A stretch of 64,000 nt of DNA. It comes from Bin55 sp963664665 (GTDB lineage: Bacteria > Pseudomonadota > Gammaproteobacteria > Pseudomonadales > Azotimanducaceae). The DNA lies in assembly GCA_963664665.2 (NCBI GenBank), contig CAXXMH010000008.1, forward strand, positions 1-64,000, read 5' to 3'. The notes under the pieces are model-generated. The model worked only from the letters and a program-made list of their open reading frames with translations. It did no database searches and was not told the origin of the DNA. A program made the translations under genes and the position numbers. This document shows positions 31,169 to 40,040 of this stretch, one piece after another. How positions within the stretch are numbered: position 1 is the stretch's first letter; every line of letters begins with the position of its first letter.

Positions 31169-32839
31169 TTAACTGTCGTCTAGTGTCAGTACGACGACTT
31201 GGTTTGCGACAAATTCGCCAAATTCACGTTCCTCCCCAGTCGGCCATCGCACATGTACTCCGCCTACCCCGGACCTCTCACCGAGTCCAAAGTGAACGTG
31301 GGGATCATGTGACGAAAGATAGCTTCCTGCAACCTTGACGTATCGATGTTGGCGCTTCTCTCCAATCGTCAGGGAGACTGTTGCACCGATCGCATCGCTG
31401 CCATGACGATTTAGTACACGAAATCGAATCCAGTTGCGATCTTGTCCAATCGTGTTCATCAGTACGTACGGTTGCCAATCGCGATTGACGATGACCGCAT
31501 CTAAATCACCGTCAAGATCTAGATCACCAACGGCAAGAGATCGACTCGTGTGTTTTTGTGGCGTGACCGTACCGTCGATCAGTTCGAATGGTTCAAAGCG
31601 GATCAAACCATCGTCGAGCTTTCCTTTAAAGAGCATGTTCGGTTCGGCAAACTCATCAACTTCGTTCTTAGGATCTCCATCCACCTTGCCGTTTGCTTCA
31701 AGTAAATCGACGACACTATCGTTGTCGAAGTCGGCGAGCACGATTCCAAATCGGGTGAAACGGCGACTCCCTGCACCCAAACCCACATGGCTAGTCTGGT
31801 CTCTGAAATAGGTGTTCTGATTCACGTATACCGAGTCAGACTGCCCTTCTAGATTGACCACCAACACGTCTTGATCCTCGTCGTCATCCAGGTCGACTGC
31901 GTCCACGCCCATACCGGCTTTTGCAAACCCGTGGTTATCGACCGCACACGCCCATTGGACTGCACGGTTTACGAAATTCCAGTCGCCTTGGTTTAGCCAA
32001 AGTTGATTGACCATCGTATCGTTTGCCACGAACAAGTCGAGTAAGCCGTTGCCATCAAAGTCCGCAGGAACCGTACCCAAGCCATTCCCATACGCGAGCT
32101 CAAATCCGGACTCAATTGAAACATCACTGAACGTACCGTCTCCGTTGTTGCGAAACAGCGAGTCTCGCGCTGGCGCCTGATAGTTGGTCGGTAGGCAATA
32201 GGTGGGTATGCCCCTCGAGTAACAGTCAATCTCGTCAGAAGCAGTCCACAATAGGTTATTCACAACAAATAGATCCAGATCACCATCCGCGTCAAAATCA
32301 GAGAACGTTGCAGCGGTACTCCACTTCGGATCCGAAACACCAGCAGCCATCGTTACATCAGCGAAACGACCTTCACCATCGTTCTGCAGCAACATGTTCT
32401 CGCCTAGATTCGTGACATATAGATCTGTGTCGCCGTCGTTGTCGTAGTCGCCTGCGGTAACGCCCATTCCGTATGCGACTTGCTCGGGTTCATCTTGAAT
32501 ATGCGCTCGCGTGAAGTGACCGGTGCCATCATTCAGATAAAGCTCGTTAGGAGGTATGTCTGATGGCTTCGGTGTGGAACCAAGGTGCCAACCACTCTGT
32601 ACGAAATAGATATCGAGATCGCCATCGCCTTCGACATCGAGAAGCGCTACACCCCCACCCATGATTTCAGGCAGATAAGGCCGGTCCGTGAAACCAGATA
32701 CATGCCTGAAATTAACCCCGCGTTCGGTTGCTTCGTCCACAAACCAGATCGTGTGTTCCGGAGTCTGGCTGCAACCTAGCGCAACGCCTGTTATCAGAAC
32801 ACACACTAGTGGTTTCCACAGAGACAAAGAACTCGTCAT
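31169..32839 (-). CDS. ASPIC/UnbV-type VCBS repeat lipoprotein (CRTAC1-like)
   Basis: A 556-residue outer-surface protein. The N terminus is a lipoprotein signal ending GVALGC. It then carries at least seven FG-GAP/VCBS calcium-binding loops of the DxDxDGDxD kind, such as DVEGDGDLDIYF, DYDNDGDTDLYV, DFDADGDLDLFV and DLDLDGDLDAVI, forming a beta-propeller. The C terminus matches the ASPIC/UnbV domain (GATVSLTIG, SYLSSHDPHVHFGLGE, VRWPTGEE). Such proteins are secreted and abundant in marine bacteria; no catalytic role is known. It is convergent with the HIT gene and divergent from the aquaporin gene. Confidence 0.88.
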   Translation of the reverse strand: MTSSLSLWKPLVCVLITGVALGCSQTPEHTIWFVDEATERGVNFRHVSGFTDRPYLPEIMGGGVALLDVEGDGDLDIYFVQSGWHLGSTPKPSDIPPNELYLNDGTGHFTRAHIQDEPEQVAYGMGVTAGDYDNDGDTDLYVTNLGENMLLQNDGEGRFADVTMAAGVSDPKWSTAATFSDFDADGDLDLFVVNNLLWTASDEIDCYSRGIPTYCLPTNYQAPARDSLFRNNGDGTFSDVSIESGFELAYGNGLGTVPADFDGNGLLDLFVANDTMVNQLWLNQGDWNFVNRAVQWACAVDNHGFAKAGMGVDAVDLDDDEDQDVLVVNLEGQSDSVYVNQNTYFRDQTSHVGLGAGSRRFTRFGIVLADFDNDSVVDLLEANGKVDGDPKNEVDEFAEPNMLFKGKLDDGLIRFEPFELIDGTVTPQKHTSRSLAVGDLDLDGDLDAVIVNRDWQPYVLMNTIGQDRNWIRFRVLNRHGSDAIGATVSLTIGEKRQHRYVKVAGSYLSSHDPHVHFGLGERSGVGGVHVRWPTGEEREFGEFVANQVVVLTLDDS

Positions 32840-32905
32840 ATAGATGAAGTCTTTGTTTCTACAATCGCGCGCAAAGTGAGCCCAAGGATCGTCATCTTGG
32901 AATCA

Positions 32906-33577
32906 ATGTCAAAAAAACTCACGGGTGAGTTTATCGGGACTCTGTTTCTGGTCACGACCGTTGTCGGGTCTGGGATCATGGCGGAAACCCTCGCTGCTGG
33001 TAACGATGCCGTTGCGCTGCTTGGAAATAGCTTAGCTACCGGCGTTATGCTCGCTGTGTTGATTACGGTTATTCGCTCGCTCTCTGGCGCACACTTCAAT
33101 CCCGCCGTCTCCGTCGCATTCTGGGTGCACAAGGAGTTATCACATACTCAAACTGCACTCTACATCATCGTGCAAATCCTAGGCGGCATATGTGGTACTT
33201 GGCTCGCCCACCTGATGTTTGACGTTGATGTATTGCAAACGTCCACCAACTCACGACTCAGTGTCGGATCTTTCGTCGCCGAAGTCGTCGCGACTTTTGG
33301 TCTTGTTGCAACCATACTTGGAACGCTACGCGTCAATCCGAATTGGGTTGGTGCTACCGTCGGGTTGTATATCTCCGGCGCATATTGGTTTACCGCCTCC
33401 ACCTCATTCGCAAACCCCGCCGTCACAATTGCACGGAGTCTTACTGAGTCGTTTTCTGGCATTGCACCGACCGACGTGGCACCGTTTATTCTCGCGCAGT
33501 TGATCGGTGCCGTCATTGCGGCAGTGTGTTTTTGGATTCTTCGCCGTAGCGAGACCGACCAATCTGGAACAAGCTAA
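32906..33577 (+). CDS. MIP family channel (aquaporin / AqpS-like)
   Basis: A 223-residue membrane channel with six hydrophobic segments and both NPA half-helix motifs: HFNPAVSVAFW after the second segment and FANPAVTIARSL after the fifth. The N terminus KKLTGEFIGTLFLVTTVVGSGIMAE is close to AqpS-like channels, which pass small neutral solutes such as arsenite-like or glycerol-like molecules. No arsenic genes lie nearby, so the solute remains open. The ATG at 32906 gives the standard start; an upstream frame adds ten residues. The gap to the divergent lipoprotein gene is 66 bases. Confidence 0.88.
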   Translation: MSKKLTGEFIGTLFLVTTVVGSGIMAETLAAGNDAVALLGNSLATGVMLAVLITVIRSLSGAHFNPAVSVAFWVHKELSHTQTALYIIVQILGGICGTWLAHLMFDVDVLQTSTNSRLSVGSFVAEVVATFGLVATILGTLRVNPNWVGATVGLYISGAYWFTASTSFANPAVTIARSLTESFSGIAPTDVAPFILAQLIGAVIAAVCFWILRRSETDQSGTS

Positions 33578-33636
33578 ACCCGCGATTGCGAAGCTGTCTA
33601 ATTCGTAACGTCAAATCTGATATAGGTCCTAGTTCC

Positions 33637-34161
33637 ATGGGTCGCAACAAACTCTTTCAAGCCTTGACACTCGCCTTCGTGGCAGTTTTTGGCACAGCCC
33701 TTACTATCGGCGATAGTGCACCTCATTTCTCTCTGCAGGGGAGTGACGGTAAGACATACCAGCTTTCAGAACTGTTGCAGGAAGGCGCAGTGGTGCTCGC
33801 GTGGTATCCGAAGGCATTCACCAAAGGTTGCACGATCGAGTGCAAATCTCTCACGGAAAAAGGGCACCTTATTCGTGAATACAACGCAAGCTACTTCATG
33901 GTTAGTGTAGACCCGATCGAAGACGTCACGAAGTTCGCTGAGTCGATGGCAGCCGATTTCCCACTATTGGCAGATCCAGATAAGTCTGTTGCTCAGCAAT
34001 ACGGTGTTATGAGCCCCTATGGGTTTTCGAGCCGACACAACGTTTATATCGGTACCGACGGCAAAATCCTTGCGATTGACACAACAGTCAATCCTGAGAC
34101 AGCAGCCGAGGACATTGCCACTCGCTTGGCCGAGCTAGGAATCGAAAAACGCGAGACCTAA
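33637..34161 (+). CDS. exported peroxiredoxin (AhpC/TSA family)
   Basis: A 174-residue peroxiredoxin with a hydrophobic signal segment (LFQALTLAFVAVFGTALT), so it is probably periplasmic, unlike the cytoplasmic enzyme at 813. The catalytic region AWYPKAFTKGCTIECKSL holds the peroxidatic cysteine in FTKGC and another cysteine four residues later, differing from the five-residue spacing of BCP. GVMSPYGFSSRHNVYIGTDGKI completes the fold. The ATG at 33637 follows AGGTCCTAGTTCC. It lies 59 bases after the aquaporin gene and may be co-transcribed. Confidence 0.85.
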   Translation: MGRNKLFQALTLAFVAVFGTALTIGDSAPHFSLQGSDGKTYQLSELLQEGAVVLAWYPKAFTKGCTIECKSLTEKGHLIREYNASYFMVSVDPIEDVTKFAESMAADFPLLADPDKSVAQQYGVMSPYGFSSRHNVYIGTDGKILAIDTTVNPETAAEDIATRLAELGIEKRET

Positions 34162-34170
34162 TCTAGACCT

Positions 34171-34204
34171 AAGCTGCGCCGACATTAGTCGTTCGGCGCA
34201 GCTT
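34171..34204. terminator. perfect 12-base-pair hairpin between convergent genes
   Basis: AAGCTGCGCCGA and TCGGCGCAGCTT are perfectly complementary around a 10-base loop. The structure spans the space after the peroxiredoxin stop and the last codons of the DUF4340 gene. A pyrimidine-rich but not U-only tract follows on the plus strand. Its place at a convergent junction argues for a bidirectional terminator or mRNA 3'-end stabiliser. Confidence 0.6.
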
Positions 34205-35084
34205 CTTCCTCTTCCTCTTCGACTTGTGGTAGCAATTCATCTAGCGTCATTGCCATGTCTTTGGCGATATAAGTGGAAATCCCATACTGCCCAGCTACAC
34301 GATCCGATGTCGCGACCCAGTCATCCTCTTCTTCGAGGTGATAAAGCGATAGGTTCGTTTCACCTTTGTCGTCTGTCCAGCTTAGAAGAGCGGTGGGATC
34401 CGTAGGAAGATCGGCATCACTGATCGTGTAAACGTTCAGGTTTTCAAAACGACCGATGACCTTGTCGACAGTCTCCGCATCAAGCTCGACGCCACCCTCG
34501 GCGACCCACTCGTTGTCAACCAAGTTCAGCACGTACTCGCCTTCATGGACTAGCCGTTGAAGATCCCCTTCGGGTCGAAGTAAGCTCTTATTTAGCCACG
34601 ACGAATTGTCCGAACCAAGTTCGTAGTTCGAAAATTCGATCGCGAACACAGGACCACCCTCCACGTGACTCACGTGAACTTTTCGATAACCAGGTGAAGT
34701 GCCGAAAAAGGCGTCCGCAACTATCTCGTCACCTGCATGAAGAGTCAGTCGTTTCTGGAATCTATCTTCCGTCACCTCAAAGCGCTCAGCGGTCGTTGAA
34801 CTCGTCGCTACCGGCCAGCCTGTCGATGCATTCACGAGTTTGTCGAGCACGTCGTTTACCTTTTCGACGTCCGCCGGTTTACCATCGGCAAGCCGCCAAT
34901 CCTCATCGACTCTCTGTAAATCGATCACTTGACCTTCACTGAGAACCTGGATTGCTGTAATCAAATCCGGATTGAAATCGAAAAACGCCGTAGGTTCATC
35001 TGGTGGGCGTACGTTCCATGCCAATACGACACCCACGACTAACACTTGTAGAGCGAACAATCCCGCTAGTACCGCTCGATTCAT
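34185..35084 (-). CDS. DUF4340 domain protein of a Gld-like ABC system
   Basis: A 299-residue protein anchored by one N-terminal membrane helix (AVLAGLFALQVLVVGVVLAW), with a periplasmic beta-rich DUF4340 region (about residues 60-285; for example VDEDWRLADGKPADVEKVNDVLDKL and AERFEVTEDRF) and a Glu-rich end. Its start overlaps the stop of the fused permease/GldG gene by four bases (ATGA), so it is the third component of that transporter. DUF4340 proteins regularly follow GldG-like proteins; the substrate of the system is unknown. Confidence 0.82.
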   Translation of the reverse strand: MNRAVLAGLFALQVLVVGVVLAWNVRPPDEPTAFFDFNPDLITAIQVLSEGQVIDLQRVDEDWRLADGKPADVEKVNDVLDKLVNASTGWPVATSSTTAERFEVTEDRFQKRLTLHAGDEIVADAFFGTSPGYRKVHVSHVEGGPVFAIEFSNYELGSDNSSWLNKSLLRPEGDLQRLVHEGEYVLNLVDNEWVAEGGVELDAETVDKVIGRFENLNVYTISDADLPTDPTALLSWTDDKGETNLSLYHLEEEDDWVATSDRVAGQYGISTYIAKDMAMTLDELLPQVEEEEEEAAPND

Positions 35085-38053
35085 GCTACGCCTCCAAATA
35101 TCTCCTGATATCGTCGGTTACGTTGTGATCGTCTGAATACATAAACCCCGAACGTCGCGGCGATGAGCAACAACGCTAACGCGTAGTTCACATATTCCCA
35201 AACTTGCTTATCAACGTTGCCTAACGGTGGCAACGTTCGATTGAAGTAGCCTCGTCCACGAATACTCATTAACGTCGTATCCTCCGCAGACCAATCAACG
35301 ATATTCGCGATGAGCTGAAGACTCTCGGTGTATCTTTGACCGCGGGCTGACGCCAACATACCTAAAGCTGTGTCCGACACGAACGAAGACGAGCCGATCA
35401 CAATCAATCGAGCAGATTCAGGCGATTGCGTAATGACGCTCGCGACTGTACCCAATGTATCTTCCGGCTCGCTAAACTCAGCTGCTTCCTCTGCTCCATG
35501 GTCGTGACCATCGTCAAGAGAGCTAGCCGCCGCGTCATCCGACTTCACTTCCTCGTCTTGTTCTCCCGCCGAAGCAACCGCTTCTGCGTAAATAGGTGAC
35601 TCCGAAAAAAACGAGTTGAACTGGCCTTCAAGAAGAACCCCAACGGTTTCTTCACGTTGCTCAGAGCCCGGGAGGTAAGGAGATTCGCCCGACGCATCGA
35701 CCTTGGGTCGGATATCGGGAGCACTGTCTCGCCACGCGGTATTGCCGGTACTCAGCAATTCGGTAACGCTCCGGCCAGATTGATTTGTGTCATCTACCTT
35801 GATGGGTGAGCTCCAAGGTAACGCGAGCTGGTTCAAACTGTTCGTGATCGGACTCTCGGTATTCAAGCCATCGCTTGGCAGCTCCAGGAAATACGGATAG
35901 TCGAACATGCGCACTTCTTGGATCGAGATCGGTCCGACTTGGCGGGTGACCGGCAGCGGCAGCTTCGAGTTATTCGTGTCCATGAGCATCGCCTGCTCTA
36001 TTTCGATCCCGTGATGCTTAAGCCAATCGCTCATACCGGTATTCGTGGGAATAGCTGTCATCGAAGCTTGCGTCAGGGTGGTTGTGTATGCGCTGGATGC
36101 AACCACGACAGTTCCGCCAGCCATCAAGAACTGATCGACGTGGAACAGCTTCGTCTCGCTGAGCGCGTCTGGGCTGACAACAATCAACAAATCTGATTCC
36201 GTAGGTACAGGTGTCTCGAGAGAAACTTTCTGTACGTCAAAGTCCTCGGTCAATGAGGCGTATATCTCGCGATAGTCGTCGACTTGCTGCGGTTGCTGCA
36301 TGTACGGGTTTTGCGGCATCGGCGGCGGAGGAGTCGGACTGTAAAGTGCGATAGATGTCAGCAGTCCTACAGCGAATCGTTGTAAGCCCTCCTCCAAAAC
36401 ACGGTTGAAACCCTCGGCATCCATTCCGTCTGGGATCGGCAGCGTCACGACGATGCGATCATCCGTCAGTGTGAGGTAGTAATAGAACCGGTTGACGTCA
36501 AATAGACTCGCCGCCATAGGCTGAAATCCCATCTCGGCCGCAATTCGTTCAGCAACGGTACCGTCATCTGCCTCCGGATCGACAATACTCCAGGAGAATT
36601 TACCGTTTGACCCAGCTTCAAGTTCTTCCAATGCGCTAACCAGCGGACCCCTACCTTCTTCAAGTTCTGGCGGAAGCGTTGCCGAGGTCGAAATGTAGCC
36701 TTCGAAACGCACCTGCTGAGTGATAAAGTCAAACGGCGAACCGCCACTTCGAAATCCGGATTGCACTTTCTTTATTGCGCGGGTGATCTGATATTCCGGG
36801 TTCTTGAGCTGCACGTCCAAATCGAATTCACTCGCCGCTTTCACCTCGATGAGGTCTTGAAACCCCAACACCTCGTAGTCATCTCCATACATCACGAGCA
36901 CATTGAAATAGGAGTTAACAAGACTCGATTCATGACGATCTCGAACTTGGAACGGTACGGGGCGAATACCGTACTTCGAATTCGCCTCATCCTCTAATTC
37001 CGGATTCGTTGTTGGATCCACCAACTCGACACGTACGACATTTCGACCAGAAATCTCGTACTCTGCGAGCAGGTCACTCAGCTGCGGTACCAATGGCGCA
37101 AGCAATGGATGCGTTTTTGCGCTAAAGTAGCCACGGATCAACAGTGGTTCTGTCAGCTGCGACAGTTGACTCTTCGTTACGGCGGAAATTGAGTACTGGT
37201 CGCCTTCCGTGACGTCCCAGCGCAGAACCTTCACGTAGTTCAACCAGACATTCGCGATTAGCAGGTTGGCGACCAAGAGACCTAGTAATACATGCGTACT
37301 GCGATGCTTGTCAGCGTTACCGGAGTCACTCCATCCCATGCTTCGAAGCGCATGTACATTTAACGCAAGAAACGTGAGCGTGACGGATACGTAAAAGTAC
37401 AGATCCCGAAAATCGACCACGCCTCGAGTAATTGACTCGAATCGCGATCCTGATCCAATGCCGCGGAGGATGTCAGCGGTCTCGTTGGCTACAAGCTCAG
37501 TGAGGAACGGACTTCCGATCGCATAGAACACGCCGCAAGCAAACACGGTGAGGATTAATGCGACGATCTGGTTTTCGCTTCGAGCGCTTACGAACACGCC
37601 AATGCTCAAGTAAGCGCTACCGAGCAGAATCGATGCTACGTAGCCGGCAAATACTGGACCCCAATCGATGTTGCCAAGCATGGCTACCGTAATCGGTATC
37701 GGGAGTGTCATACCTAGCGCAACAACGAGCAACATAAGGCACGCGAGGAATTTGCCGGCGACTAATTCCCAGGCGCGAACCGGCATCGTGGAAAGAAATT
37801 CGATGGTCCCTACACGTCGTTCATCGCTCCAGGATCGCATTGTCAAAGCGGCAGCGAGGAAGATCAGGAGGATGGGTAACCATTCGAACATGGGTCGAAC
37901 ATCCGCAATATTGCGTGCGAAAAACTGTTCAACCCAGAAAAACACGAATAACGTGATGCCAAGATATACGGCGAGAAAGAGATAACCTATTGGCGATGAA
38001 AAGAACATCGACAGTTCTTTCCACGCGAGATCAAAACTGGTGTTACGCTGCAT
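35081..38053 (-). CDS. fused ABC-2 permease and GldG-like protein
   Basis: A 990-residue membrane protein joining two usually separate subunits. Residues 1-240 form an ABC-2/GldF-like permease with six hydrophobic segments (DERRVGTIEFLSTMPVRAWE is the conserved cytoplasmic stretch). After a further helix near 265-280, residues 285-950 form the periplasmic GldG/IFT52-like part (RGYFSAKTHPLLAPLVPQL and DLLIVVSPDALSETKL), ended by a last helix (YALALLLIAATFGVYVFRR) and a basic tail. An acidic, histidine-containing insert (DDGHDHGAEE) lies around 855. The start overlaps the ATPase gene by 11 bases. Confidence 0.87.
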   Translation of the reverse strand: MQRNTSFDLAWKELSMFFSSPIGYLFLAVYLGITLFVFFWVEQFFARNIADVRPMFEWLPILLIFLAAALTMRSWSDERRVGTIEFLSTMPVRAWELVAGKFLACLMLLVVALGMTLPIPITVAMLGNIDWGPVFAGYVASILLGSAYLSIGVFVSARSENQIVALILTVFACGVFYAIGSPFLTELVANETADILRGIGSGSRFESITRGVVDFRDLYFYVSVTLTFLALNVHALRSMGWSDSGNADKHRSTHVLLGLLVANLLIANVWLNYVKVLRWDVTEGDQYSISAVTKSQLSQLTEPLLIRGYFSAKTHPLLAPLVPQLSDLLAEYEISGRNVVRVELVDPTTNPELEDEANSKYGIRPVPFQVRDRHESSLVNSYFNVLVMYGDDYEVLGFQDLIEVKAASEFDLDVQLKNPEYQITRAIKKVQSGFRSGGSPFDFITQQVRFEGYISTSATLPPELEEGRGPLVSALEELEAGSNGKFSWSIVDPEADDGTVAERIAAEMGFQPMAASLFDVNRFYYYLTLTDDRIVVTLPIPDGMDAEGFNRVLEEGLQRFAVGLLTSIALYSPTPPPPMPQNPYMQQPQQVDDYREIYASLTEDFDVQKVSLETPVPTESDLLIVVSPDALSETKLFHVDQFLMAGGTVVVASSAYTTTLTQASMTAIPTNTGMSDWLKHHGIEIEQAMLMDTNNSKLPLPVTRQVGPISIQEVRMFDYPYFLELPSDGLNTESPITNSLNQLALPWSSPIKVDDTNQSGRSVTELLSTGNTAWRDSAPDIRPKVDASGESPYLPGSEQREETVGVLLEGQFNSFFSESPIYAEAVASAGEQDEEVKSDDAAASSLDDGHDHGAEEAAEFSEPEDTLGTVASVITQSPESARLIVIGSSSFVSDTALGMLASARGQRYTESLQLIANIVDWSAEDTTLMSIRGRGYFNRTLPPLGNVDKQVWEYVNYALALLLIAATFGVYVFRRSQRNRRYQEIFGGVA

Positions 38054-38957
38054 TGGTACCCTCGTTTACCCGAGCAAAAAGAGTTTCCAAGTCATGTCGC
38101 TCAGGACTGATGCCGTAGACAGCGACATTCGCTGCGACGAGCTTCGGAACGATCTCGTTGATTAAGGAGTCGGCGTCGCCAGACTCGTCAACATGTACGA
38201 GGAACTCGTCTGATTGGTTTCCTTTGTCAACTCTCATGCCTGTCACGTTGCTCAATTTCTCGCGACTCGAATTGCTCCGAACCGCTATACGGGCAGCGCG
38301 ATGCAACTCATCTAGTCGTTCGTCAACTACGAGTTCACCATCACGCATGATCAGCACCCGGTCGCAGATCGCGTCGACTTCCTGCATGATGTGGGTGGAC
38401 AAAATCACGGTTGAAGTCTCTGCTAAGCGTTGGATTAACTCCCGCATCTGAATCGTTTGGGTTGGATCAAGTCCATTGGTCGGTTCGTCGAGAATTAGTA
38501 CTGGCGGCTGATGCAGTATTGCTTGCGCGACTGATACACGCTGTTGAAAGCCTCTAGACAACGTTCCGATGGTATCGAGGAATCGACCTGCTAAATCAGT
38601 GTCGACCACAACCTTCTTAATACTCGAAGCTCGTTCCTCATACGGAATTCCCCGCATGGTCGCTGCAAACATCAAGTAGTCTGCTACCGACATCTCCCCG
38701 TAAAAAGGTTGGCTTTCGGGTAGATAACCGATTTGAGCTTGAGCTGCCACTGGGTCGTCCTGGACCCGCACGCCATTGACCCATGCTTCTCCAGACGAGG
38801 GTTCAATGAATCCGGTAAGTAACTTCATGACGGTCGTCTTACCGGCACCGTTGTGACCTAAAAGTCCAACGATCTCACCCGGCTCGATTTCAAATGAAAC
38901 GTTGTCGGCGGCTCGAACTGTGCCGTAATGCCGACTCAACTCCACTGACTTAAGCAT
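38043..38957 (-). CDS. ABC transporter ATP-binding protein, GldA-like
   Basis: A 304-residue ATPase with Walker A GHNGAGKTT, signature LSRGFQQRVSVAQA, Walker B VLILDEPTNGLDP and the switch histidine in VILSTHIMQEV. About 70 C-terminal residues after the ATPase core are found in CcmA/GldA-type exporters. It is the first gene of a three-gene overlapping operon with the fused permease/GldG and DUF4340 proteins. In Bacteroidetes the related GldAFG set is linked to gliding; in proteobacteria the role is undefined. The closest experimental analogues are ABC-2 exporters. Confidence 0.9.
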   Translation of the reverse strand: MLKSVELSRHYGTVRAADNVSFEIEPGEIVGLLGHNGAGKTTVMKLLTGFIEPSSGEAWVNGVRVQDDPVAAQAQIGYLPESQPFYGEMSVADYLMFAATMRGIPYEERASSIKKVVVDTDLAGRFLDTIGTLSRGFQQRVSVAQAILHQPPVLILDEPTNGLDPTQTIQMRELIQRLAETSTVILSTHIMQEVDAICDRVLIMRDGELVVDERLDELHRAARIAVRSNSSREKLSNVTGMRVDKGNQSDEFLVHVDESGDADSLINEIVPKLVAANVAVYGISPERHDLETLFARVNEGTNAA

Positions 38958-39089
38958 AGATGTACCTCAATCCTCCTGTTTATCGTGTATTCGATAATAG
39001 CTTACACATGCCCATTAGTGCTTCCTCGCGCATACAAACGACGTGACGGTTTGGGCACCGAAGAATTCGACCATATAGGACAACAAAAC

Positions 39090-39941
39090 GTGAAAGATGT
39101 TGCAGGAAAAACGGCGTTCGTGACGGGCGGTGCTAGTGGCATGGGATTGGCGATGGTCCGTTCATTTGCCAACGCGGGTATGAAGGTCGCTGTTGCAGAT
39201 ATCGAAGCCGAACCACTGAAGGCGGTCGTCAAGGAATTTGACGAAACGAACGCCTCCGTCATCGGCTTACAGGTCGACGTCGCGGACCGCGAGTCGGTCA
39301 CGGAGGGTGCGGCGAAAGCAAGAGAGGCTTTCGGCCATATACATGTGTTAGTCAACAACGCAGGAATCGTAACGGGGGGAACGTTCGCAGAAGCCGAACC
39401 TAACGACTGGCGATGGACCATGAACGTCAATTTGGACGGTGTATATAACGGTCTAAACGCATTCCTCGCGGACATGATTGCTCACGGTGAAGGCGGACAT
39501 GTGGTTAACACCGCTTCGCTTGCCGGACACATTGCCGTACCGAACCTTGGCGTTTACGGTACGAGCAAGTTCGCAGTAGTTGGTCTCTCAGAAACGCTGC
39601 GAATCGAATTAGCCGAACACGGGATCGGTGTTTCCGTTCTGTGTCCGGGCGTCGTCAATACGAATATATTCACAGCAGGCCGAAATCGACCATCAACATT
39701 AGCCGCTGAACGCGAAACGAATTTTGAGCGCGTTAGAACAGAATCTGAGACAGCGGACAACGAGGTCATGCGCAACATCATCGAACCCGACGTGGTTGGC
39801 GATATGGTTTTACACGCCGTACAACACGACCAGTTCTACATCTTTACGCATCCTGACTTTGCGCCTATCGTTCAGGCTAGAACCCAGGAAATCGAGAACG
39901 CGTTCGCCTATTGGACCGATTATTGTGAGCGGCTTGGCTAG
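39090..39941 (+). CDS. SDR family NAD(P)-dependent oxidoreductase
   Basis: A 283-residue short-chain dehydrogenase with TGGASGMGLAM for cofactor binding, LVNNAGIVTGG, and the catalytic YGTSKFAVVGL. VADIEAEPL with an acidic residue after the second strand suggests NAD. I use the GTG at 39090, since AGGA lies nine bases before it and the product begins right before the first strand; the longer frame adds 35 residues without family character. It resembles the SDR at 11348 in its C-terminal part. It is followed by a likely terminator and a convergent TauD gene. Confidence 0.87.
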   Translation: MKDVAGKTAFVTGGASGMGLAMVRSFANAGMKVAVADIEAEPLKAVVKEFDETNASVIGLQVDVADRESVTEGAAKAREAFGHIHVLVNNAGIVTGGTFAEAEPNDWRWTMNVNLDGVYNGLNAFLADMIAHGEGGHVVNTASLAGHIAVPNLGVYGTSKFAVVGLSETLRIELAEHGIGVSVLCPGVVNTNIFTAGRNRPSTLAAERETNFERVRTESETADNEVMRNIIEPDVVGDMVLHAVQHDQFYIFTHPDFAPIVQARTQEIENAFAYWTDYCERLG

Positions 39942-39972
39942 AACAACGACCTAGCAGCGAGGTCACACTCAG

Positions 39973-40000
39973 CGAGCTTTGGCTCGATTTTCGTGTTTTT
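39973..40000 (+). terminator. Rho-independent terminator after SDR gene
   Basis: The hairpin CGAGC-TTTG-GCTCG is followed by ATTTTCGTGTTTTT, a T-rich tract. It starts 32 bases after the SDR stop codon and would end that single-gene transcript. Confidence 0.6.
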
Positions 40001-40010
40001 CTGATTCCCT

Positions 40011-40029
40011 ACACATCGTTGCGATGTGT
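40011..40029. repeat. 8-base inverted repeat with 3-base loop
   Basis: ACACATCG-TTG-CGATGTGT forms a tight hairpin just downstream of the convergent TauD gene's stop codon. It has no T-run in either direction. It may add to termination for the minus-strand gene. Confidence 0.4.
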
Positions 40030-40040
40030 AACGAACCCGC

